38,149 nt of DNA from Segetibacter sp. (lineage in GTDB: Bacteria > Bacteroidota > Bacteroidia > Chitinophagales > Chitinophagaceae): NCBI GenBank assembly GCA_025963675.1, contig JAOQAJ010000222.1:1-38149 (forward strand). The letters are read 5' to 3'. The stretch's first letter is position 1. The number at the start of each line of letters is the position of its first letter. The translations under genes and the position numbers were made by a program. Positions 33,001 through 38,149 of the stretch are shown piece after piece. The notes below the pieces were generated by a model that worked only from the letters and a program-made list of their open reading frames with translations, made no database searches and was not told the origin of the DNA.

Positions 33001-34721
33001 TAATTAAATATGCCTGATTGAACTTTTATATCTCCGCTTACCAAAGAACTTGTTATGGCTGCGTTCGGAGTAACACCCGCATCATTATTAATGTGAATAT
33101 TATTAAATCTTATAGCACTTGGAAAACTGATGGTTTGAGCAGAAGTACCGTTGTAATTTACTGTACTGCTTGTACCGGGAGTAAGTGTGCCTGAACTATT
33201 GGTTAAAGTAAAGGCGCCCGCAAGGTTTAGTTGACCGGCTCCGCCGGACATATCTATTGCAGCAGTACCTGGTTGGGTGGTTGATGAGTTGAAAATGATG
33301 TTGTTGGCTGTAAGGGTACCTGTTGTAATGGCAATTTTGGATATATAGGTTGAGTTGTTGATTGATCCACCAAGGTTAATAGTACCCGTAACAGTTGCAG
33401 AACCGGCATTTATGTTCCATGCGAAAGTAGCTGAATAAAAAGGCTGACTGATGGTGACATCACCATTTACAGTAAGATTGCCAGTAGTACTATGGGTTAA
33501 AGAAGTTGAAAAAAAGCCTGTGGAAAGAGATAGGGAAGAGCAGGAATTAGTATTTTGAATTGTTACACTAGTCCCGAAAAGTAGTGTCAGCCTTGGGAAG
33601 CTTGTACTTCCTGTTCCTGAAATTGTCTTTCCAGCACCAGAAAACACTACCGCTTCGGTGGAACTGTTATAAAGCAACGATCCGCCGTTATTTACCCAAT
33701 TGCCTGACACATACAAATTATTTCCATTGGTGCTTAAATTACCTGCTGTCAGAGTAACAGTTCCTAAAATACTTGTTGCGGCAGATAAAAATAAAGTACC
33801 TGAAGGCTTGCTTACCTCAATATTGTAATAGCTAACAGCACCTGCTATTATAGGTAACGTTTGAGTACCGGAACCATCAAAAACTATTTTACTGGAACTG
33901 CCGGAAGAAAGTGTGCCCGCATTGTTTACCAATGACAAATCTCCACCCAGTCTAAGAGTGGCAGCTCCATTACTAAGATCAATTTCTGACTGGTGATCAA
34001 CAATTGCATTCATTATTATGTCTCCGCCAACGATTACAGTACCCGTTGTAAGATATATTCTCGTAATTCTTGTTTGCGAAGTACCTGAAACACCCTCGCC
34101 TAACGTAAGGTTATTATTCACTGTCAGGGTACCTGCATTAACGTTAATTGTCCTGGTAACATTTGCATTAGGCGAATAAATAGTAACACTATTAGTTGTT
34201 AATGTACTTGTCGCTGATGTAAAAGTTAAGGTAGCACCATTAGCCTGAGCACTATTACCCATGGATATTCTGGAACAGGCAGCAGCATATGCAGCAGGAA
34301 TGGTTACAGTATAATTGACAGAAGCTTCTGAAATATAAACTGTATCGGCACTTGCAGGTATCGAAGCACCAGATGAACCGCCGGAGGTAGCTGCCCATGT
34401 TGAAGTTGCATTCCAGTTGCCGGTTGCTATAGCATATCTTTTTGTAGCAAATAAACTTGATGGAAGAATAAAAAGAGCAATGATTACAATTGCCGCCCGA
34501 AGTGTTGGGAAGTAATTGTTTTCAAAACTATGGAAGGTCGTTTTAGTAGCACATGTCTGCCAACCAAACGGAAGCTTTACCTTCTGAGACAAATAGCAAT
34601 GAGATTGGCACACTATAGGGTTTTTCAAAAACTTGGTTTTCATAAATGTATTTTCTGTTTCGATTACTATTCCTCCCTCTACATCCACCAGGCGGCTTAT
34701 AACCGCCTGAATATTAGACAT
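29685..34721 (-). CDS. Large secreted beta-helix-like surface protein with a T9SS sorting domain
   Basis: 1678 residues from the ATG at 34721; the ATG at 34643 (1652 residues, MKTKFLKN) is an equally or more likely start. Both leave an unusually long n-region before the hydrophobic signal core (AAIVIIALFILPSSLFA). After it comes about 900 residues of Ser/Thr/Gly/Asn-rich sequence with short recurring motifs (NNNLTLGEG, IVFDGSGTQTLP, NYNGTSAQTISFP, IIFNGTSGQNI) typical of beta-helical adhesin passengers, and a segment shared with the 2415-aa protein (GAAQTTGWVNGNLQ). The shared module follows (WTGATSTAWHVATNWQC, GNVNNSVFTTAGFLTLAS, RRSYRFLSSPVNS), then a fibronectin-III-like segment and a type A sorting domain (ITVVNNPVRGK to the end). 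Surface adhesion is inferred. No enzyme motif was seen. Confidence 0.88.
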   Translation of the reverse strand: MSNIQAVISRLVDVEGGIVIETENTFMKTKFLKNPIVCQSHCYLSQKVKLPFGWQTCATKTTFHSFENNYFPTLRAAIVIIALFILPSSLFATKRYAIATGNWNATSTWAATSGGSSGASIPASADTVYISEASVNYTVTIPAAYAAACSRISMGNSAQANGATLTFTSATSTLTTNSVTIYSPNANVTRTINVNAGTLTVNNNLTLGEGVSGTSQTRITRIYLTTGTVIVGGDIIMNAIVDHQSEIDLSNGAATLRLGGDLSLVNNAGTLSSGSSSKIVFDGSGTQTLPIIAGAVSYYNIEVSKPSGTLFLSAATSILGTVTLTAGNLSTNGNNLYVSGNWVNNGGSLLYNSSTEAVVFSGAGKTISGTGSTSFPRLTLLFGTSVTIQNTNSCSSLSLSTGFFSTSLTHSTTGNLTVNGDVTISQPFYSATFAWNINAGSATVTGTINLGGSINNSTYISKIAITTGTLTANNIIFNSSTTQPGTAAIDMSGGAGQLNLAGAFTLTNSSGTLTPGTSSTVNYNGTSAQTISFPSAIRFNNIHINNDAGVTPNAAITSSLVSGDIKVQSGIFNYGSYSITGAATKTFEVANGATFNTSISMVSGFGTKTFFPSSTVNYNGSAQTVSSETYGHLILSGSGIKTLPGTAFTIAGDFTTSGTISATTGNNITIGGNATFGLGTSFDANSNTHSVGGNWTNDGATFTPGTSTIIFNGTSGQNITSTTPFNNVTVNKTSGAITSTGDITIKGLTFIKGLIATGSNKVIITATGSVSGAAQTTGWVNGNLQLSFSAISLIGTYAVGSSNYYSPFTLTFSGITSPGAITGRFTETSHPDLSTSDILVSKNIMGYWNVVNSGSVVFSSYTIALSWNSFQTYSGLKSALLKISEYSASTWSLPAVTGVLTATSVQALGITTFGDFIAGETCAIGTWTGATSTAWHVATNWQCATVPDNTINVIIPSSLTNYPVVSLNSSINNLTLDSGSSITISSGSLKINGTITNNGGSLDAAYGTVELTGTATQTIPANLFTSHIVKDLLITNAAGIVLADSLKVTGSVGFGNVNNSVFTTAGFLTLASTASTTASVLDITNNGVNSGNSISGVVTVERYIQGRRSYRFLSSPVNSETSIKANWMENSNNANLYTNSNPVPGFGTHISGAGGIINGFDATATNNPSLFTFNNATQTWVAAPNTSGLLTAGSSYRIMVRGSRSVNLSSNEATSSATTLRSRGTLVTGTLVLAKPGGGGTTGMPALSSTLGGYTLLGNPYASTIDWKKVTVSDIADMFYYYDPAVSGNNGRGAYVTYNGVLDITNNSSSNVNRYIQSGQAVFVQTTGANPTITFSETNKKNRHNLLFRSVNELPHIAVQLMIPKQTAAADGVKVFFSDNFNNAIGPEDSYKFNNLDENIGINRNAATLSLEGRKSVHGADSIPLKIWQLSLKNYSLKVDVQNFAANVEVYLEDKYLNIATPLPNGETIIPLNITSEPASSSVDRFRVVFETSATLPVRLTGVKAYAKNNGVQVDWVAEAESNMDLYEVERSTDAKNFQIIASLKAQNNSNNVTPYGFFDVNPNADNYYRIKSIDKSGDVKLSEVVRVQIASAKNTITVVNNPVRGKTIRLMFDNVAIGNYSVSLTSAAGEKVYDGKINNPGGTSFQQLELNNHLSTGIYQLHITNGATNKTIQVLMQ

Positions 34722-35062
34722 TTATCTGGCGAGAGCTAGAATATTACAGGTATAAACGTCTCTAAAAGCTTTTTTAGTACCCTAAAAAGATTTATCAGCA
34801 TTGAAGTTAAAACATTAATATTGTAAATGATTAATAACATGCTGAAAATCAACACGTTAGTTCAGTATTAAAAAATAATTAACAATTTAACTGCCGGATC
34901 AGCTTTTTGAGATTGGCATGACTGAAGAGGCTTTTGTAAGCACTCATACAAAAAAGTAGGACATTAAGGTTCCAGGGAACTCAACAACATAGGACAATGA
35001 AAGTAAATGAATCTGCAGGAATTGACCACGAAGAGCTGAGAGTCGGATAATTTAGCACATAA
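34722..35062. other. Intergenic region without a gene
   Basis: 341 AT-rich bases between the histidine kinase stop and the upstream ATG of the 1678-aa protein. It should contain the promoter of that gene. A weak 7-bp inverted repeat (TTTTGTA / TACAAAA, 34932-34953) lacks a T-run on the needed strand. Nothing else was recognised. Confidence 0.5.
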
Positions 35063-36427
35063 TTAAAATTGCAACAAAAATGTCGTTCCGTGCCCTTCGA
35101 GTGATTGCACGTGTATGTTTCCGTGATGAAGCATCATAATTTGCTTACAAAGGCTTAAGCCGATTCCACTGCCACTTTTCTTGGTACTAAAGAAAGGAAT
35201 AAAAATCTTATCTAATACCTCCTCGCTCATTCCGGGTCCATTATCAGCAACCTTAATAATTATCTTTTTGTTGTTGGTTAACTCGGCTGCTAAAAAGATT
35301 CTCGCGTCTTCACGATCTTTTACCGCATCAATACTGTTGACAACCAAATTAATTAAAACCTGTTCCACCAAACTAACATCAACTTCTACAACAAGGCTTG
35401 GATCTTTAAGAACAATTTCCATTTCTATGTTCTTTTTATCTAATGTAGGTTCCATTAAAGTATTAAGGTTTTCAAACAAATCACGTACATAGATTTTCTT
35501 CAGGTTCAGTGTCGTGATCTTGTTAAGGTTTCGATACGTCTCAGCAAACTTTAGTAAACCTTCACTCCTTCTTTTAATGGTATCTATGCCAAGTTTCAAA
35601 TCATCCACACTGCCCTGGTTGTTATTTAAATCATCAACCGATTCCTGCAGCCTGTTTTTAAGCGTGTCAGCAAGGGAAGAAATCGGGGCTATAGAATTCA
35701 TTATCTCATGGGTCATTACACTCAATAATTTTTGCCATGCCTTCGACTCCGTCTCATCCAATGCTTCGTCGACATTTTGAAAAGCAATGAGCGTAAATTT
35801 TTCACCGTCGGTTTGAAAACCGGTGGCAGATAATAGTACTTTAAAAGACTTATTTTCTGTATGGGCTGTACCAATTTTGCTCTCTCCCGGTCTTAGAGCG
35901 ATTACCTTGTTATATAAGTCTTCGTCTCTTTTTCCAAGAGAATGAATCGTTTTTAGATAGGGCAAATGCAACATTCTTTTCAATGTTTCATTCATCCATA
36001 CCACTTCACCATTGTTATGCTTAAACGATAATATGCCCGTATCGACCAGTTCTAATATTTTTTGGAGATATTGGTATTGGGTTTCTTTTTCTTTACTAAT
36101 AACCTTAAAAGTGGAATTAATTTCATTAAATCCTTTTCTTAATGGTTGAATATCTACCGGCGCATGTTTAACATCAAAATTGCGGGAAAAATCGCGGTAG
36201 TGAATTGCCTCAACAAACTGGCTCAACTCTTCCTGTGCTTCACGATGGAAATTAAAAAAATCGACAACGAGGTAAATAATAACAGGAGATAAAAGCGCTG
36301 CAGCCATATACCATTGCTTCACCAGGCAAAAAGATTCAGCTGATAGAGCTATGAAAAGCACCACAACCCTTATTGCAATTCGCCACTCACTGGTCTTAAA
36401 AATCGTTATAAAGGTTGACAGTTTCAA
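35063..36427 (-). CDS. Membrane sensor histidine kinase, NtrY-like
   Basis: 454 residues. Two N-terminal membrane helices (about 17-32 and 40-57) leave almost no periplasmic sensor loop, so the signal is probably membrane-borne or cytoplasmic. A linker and PAS-like domain (about 115-220, LVDTGILSFKHNNGEVVWMN) precede the dimerisation/phosphoacceptor helix with His240 (VMTHEIMNSIAP). The ATP-binding domain has N-box Asn364 (INLVVNSIDA), DNGPGM (395-400), the F-box IFIPFFSTK (408-416) and GSGIGLSL (419-426). The frame opens with TTG at 36427; no ATG occurs until residue 41, which would cut off the first helix, so TTG is kept. It follows the sigma-54-type response regulator gene by 112 bp on the same strand and is almost certainly its partner. 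Confidence 0.9.
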   Translation of the reverse strand: MKLSTFITIFKTSEWRIAIRVVVLFIALSAESFCLVKQWYMAAALLSPVIIYLVVDFFNFHREAQEELSQFVEAIHYRDFSRNFDVKHAPVDIQPLRKGFNEINSTFKVISKEKETQYQYLQKILELVDTGILSFKHNNGEVVWMNETLKRMLHLPYLKTIHSLGKRDEDLYNKVIALRPGESKIGTAHTENKSFKVLLSATGFQTDGEKFTLIAFQNVDEALDETESKAWQKLLSVMTHEIMNSIAPISSLADTLKNRLQESVDDLNNNQGSVDDLKLGIDTIKRRSEGLLKFAETYRNLNKITTLNLKKIYVRDLFENLNTLMEPTLDKKNIEMEIVLKDPSLVVEVDVSLVEQVLINLVVNSIDAVKDREDARIFLAAELTNNKKIIIKVADNGPGMSEEVLDKIFIPFFSTKKSGSGIGLSLCKQIMMLHHGNIHVQSLEGHGTTFLLQF

Positions 36428-36500
36428 ATTGGAGGTTTAAAGTTTCAGGGTTTGTTATAGTTTGCTTAGGTCGAATGCAAAAAAGACTACAAGTTTCATG

Positions 36501-36538
36501 TCTAGCTTGCAGCTTGATACTAATAGCTAGCAGCTCTC
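36501..36538. repeat. AGCT-rich short intergenic repeat (right copy)
   Basis: Runs of AGCT/GCTTGCAGCTTG/GCTAGCAGCT between the response regulator and kinase genes. A similar stretch (GCAAGCTATGAGCTGCCAGC and onward) lies at 101-135. They resemble short AGCT-rich intergenic elements and not coding sequence. With only two copies visible the call is tentative. Confidence 0.35.
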
Positions 36539-36539
36539 C

Positions 36540-37937
36540 TCAAATATCATATTTACTTAGCCTCCTGTACAGAGCCGTACGTGTAAGACCCAGCTCTTTT
36601 GCCGCTTTAGAAATATTACCGTTATGCTTTTCAATAACCCTTAGAATGGTATTTTTTTCAACTGAACTTAAATTCAATTCATCAGGCTCGTCGTCTGAAG
36701 GTCGGTTTGATTCGATTGGTGAAAAAATAATATCATTTGCAGATAACAACTCATCCTCTGCCATTATCACCGCTCTTTCAATAGTATATTGTAATTCTCT
36801 TACATTGCCGGGATAGTTGTAATGAAGCATTTTATCAATAGCACTTTGATCTAACTGCACATTCGGTTTTAAATATTTGGCACAATAGAACTTGCTGAAA
36901 TAATCCGCCAACAGAATTATATCGTTTCCCCGTTTACGTAATGGCGGTACTATTATCTCTACCGTATTAATTCTGTAAATCAGGTCTTTCCTGAAACGAC
37001 TTTCATTGGCAAGTTCCTGTAGGGGAACGTTTGTAGCACATACCAACCGAATATCGATAGGAACTGCCCTGTTATCGCCCAATCGGGCAACCTGCCTGTT
37101 TTGTAAAACGCTTAAAAGCTTTGCTTGCTGGTGCAACGATATATTGGCAATTTCATCCAGGAAAAGTGTACCGCCATTAGCAGCTTCGAACCTGCCCGCC
37201 CTGTCTTCCCTGGCGTCAGTAAAAGCTCCTTTTTTATGACCAAATAATTCGCTTTCAAAAAGAGAATCCGTCAACGCTCCTACATCAACTTTTACATATG
37301 GTTTATTGGCTCTGAGTGATTGTTGATGGATCGCCTTGGCAATCAGGTCTTTTCCGGTTCCGTTTTCGCCAAGTATTAAAATGTTGGCATCAGTAGGCGC
37401 TATCTTTTGTATTTTATAAAAGATATCCTGCATTACCAATGACTCGCCGAGTAACTCTTTATTTATAATACCATCATCATCAGCTGTAACATTTGACTTG
37501 CCTTTCGACTTTTTATTTAAAGCTTCTTTGATTGTGGCTATCAGCTTTTCATTGTGCCATGGTTTTACAACAAAGTCTGCCGCGCCCTCTTTTAGACAAC
37601 GTATGGCAAGATCAATATCACCGTAAGCAGTGATCATGATTACTTCTGCGTCAGATTTAAACTCTTTTACCTTTTTCAGCCAAAAAAGTCCTTCATTACC
37701 GGTATTTATTGAACTGGTAAAATTCATATCAAGCATGATCAGGTCAAAGGACTGTTTGGCAAGAATAGCCCTTAGGTTTTCCGGATTTTTTTCAGTCAGC
37801 ACTTCTTTTACCTGGGTCTTCAACATCAATCTGACAGCAGTTAACACATCGGGATCATCATCAATAATTAATATGGAAGCGTTTTTAAGCAGCATGTCTT
37901 TATAATTGCCTTGGTTTATTGACTGCAAGTTTACCAT
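36540..37937 (-). CDS. Sigma-54-dependent response regulator, NtrC family
   Basis: 465 residues from the ATG at 37937; the ATG at 37895 (MLLKNASILIIDDD) would fit the usual receiver start equally well. The receiver domain has acidic residues Asp26-Asp28, phosphoacceptor Asp70 (LIMLDMNF), Thr103 (MITAYGD) and Lys125 (VVKPW). The AAA+ domain has Walker A GENGTGKD (190-197), the sigma-54-contacting loop as GAFTDA (237-242, instead of GAFTGA), Walker B TLFLDE (257-262), and PGNVREL (376-382). A Fis-type helix-turn-helix ends the protein (about 424-463, NGNISKAAKELGLTRTALYRRL). It is predicted to activate sigma-54 promoters when phosphorylated by the adjacent histidine kinase. The target genes are unknown; nothing here ties it to the surface proteins or the peptide cassette. 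Confidence 0.95.
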   Translation of the reverse strand: MVNLQSINQGNYKDMLLKNASILIIDDDPDVLTAVRLMLKTQVKEVLTEKNPENLRAILAKQSFDLIMLDMNFTSSINTGNEGLFWLKKVKEFKSDAEVIMITAYGDIDLAIRCLKEGAADFVVKPWHNEKLIATIKEALNKKSKGKSNVTADDDGIINKELLGESLVMQDIFYKIQKIAPTDANILILGENGTGKDLIAKAIHQQSLRANKPYVKVDVGALTDSLFESELFGHKKGAFTDAREDRAGRFEAANGGTLFLDEIANISLHQQAKLLSVLQNRQVARLGDNRAVPIDIRLVCATNVPLQELANESRFRKDLIYRINTVEIIVPPLRKRGNDIILLADYFSKFYCAKYLKPNVQLDQSAIDKMLHYNYPGNVRELQYTIERAVIMAEDELLSANDIIFSPIESNRPSDDEPDELNLSSVEKNTILRVIEKHNGNISKAAKELGLTRTALYRRLSKYDI

Positions 37938-38149
37938 AAAAAGTAGATGATTTTACTTAAAGTTTCTATAATAACAGTTTCATTTCTAACAAATTATACT
38001 CCGAAAACTTTTTCAAATCCCGATATTCATTTTTTCGATATGGATACCATAAATCGATAATTTGTCGGCGAGGTTTACAAGGGATATCTCCCATGCCATT
38101 GTCGTTCCACTTTTTCGGCCATACTCTTTTCATTTCATGAATGATTGAT

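Noticed and set aside
34932-34953. Inverted repeat TTTTGTA / TACAAAA as terminator of the histidine kinase gene
   Set aside because: Only 7 A/T-rich pairs, and the sequence following it on the minus strand is not T-rich.

Overview
The window looks like chromosomal DNA of a member of the phylum Bacteroidota, most likely a Chitinophagaceae-type environmental species. The reasons are: five large secreted proteins that end in type IX secretion system (T9SS) C-terminal sorting domains, very weak Shine-Dalgarno sequences, AT-rich intergenic DNA, Ig-like repeats typical of the phylum, and an NtrC-type regulator with the GAFTDA variant. The family assignment is inference. No rRNA, tRNA, insertion sequence or CRISPR array was recognised.

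Layout. (1) 190-1011: a trimeric purine nucleoside phosphorylase. (2) 1474-13526: two giant surface proteins on the minus strand (1526 and 2415 aa). They have different N-terminal adhesive regions but nearly the same C-terminal half. (3) 13987-21134: a minus-strand cassette in the order small basic Ser/Gly/Lys-rich peptide with a double-glycine-type leader, terminator hairpin, stand-alone Ser/Thr-kinase-like protein with a probable PqqD/RRE-like N-terminal domain, C39 peptidase-ABC exporter, HlyD-type adaptor, TolC-type outer-membrane channel. (4) 21528-22457: a lipoprotein. (5) 22960-26421, plus strand: a T9SS protein with five SdrD/Cna-B-like domains and a striking Cys/His repeat tract. (6) 26635-34721, minus strand: two more paralogues of the shared C-terminal module (786 aa and about 1650 aa) with an orphan sorting-domain remnant between them. 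(7) 35063-37937: a two-component pair, an NtrY-like histidine kinase and a sigma-54-dependent response regulator.

How the parts may work together. The cassette at 13987-21134 reads as a complete make-modify-export system. The peptide leader is matched to the C39 protease. The kinase, with a likely leader-binding domain, is the only candidate modifying enzyme. The ABC/HlyD/TolC set would carry the trimmed peptide across both membranes. A RiPP-like peptide whose only visible tailoring enzyme is a protein kinase, with no lyase or cyclase nearby, is the best candidate here for an undescribed system. The predicted product is a multiply phosphorylated, strongly basic peptide, which is an inference. 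The four module-sharing T9SS proteins form a paralogous surface-protein locus with signs of recent recombination.
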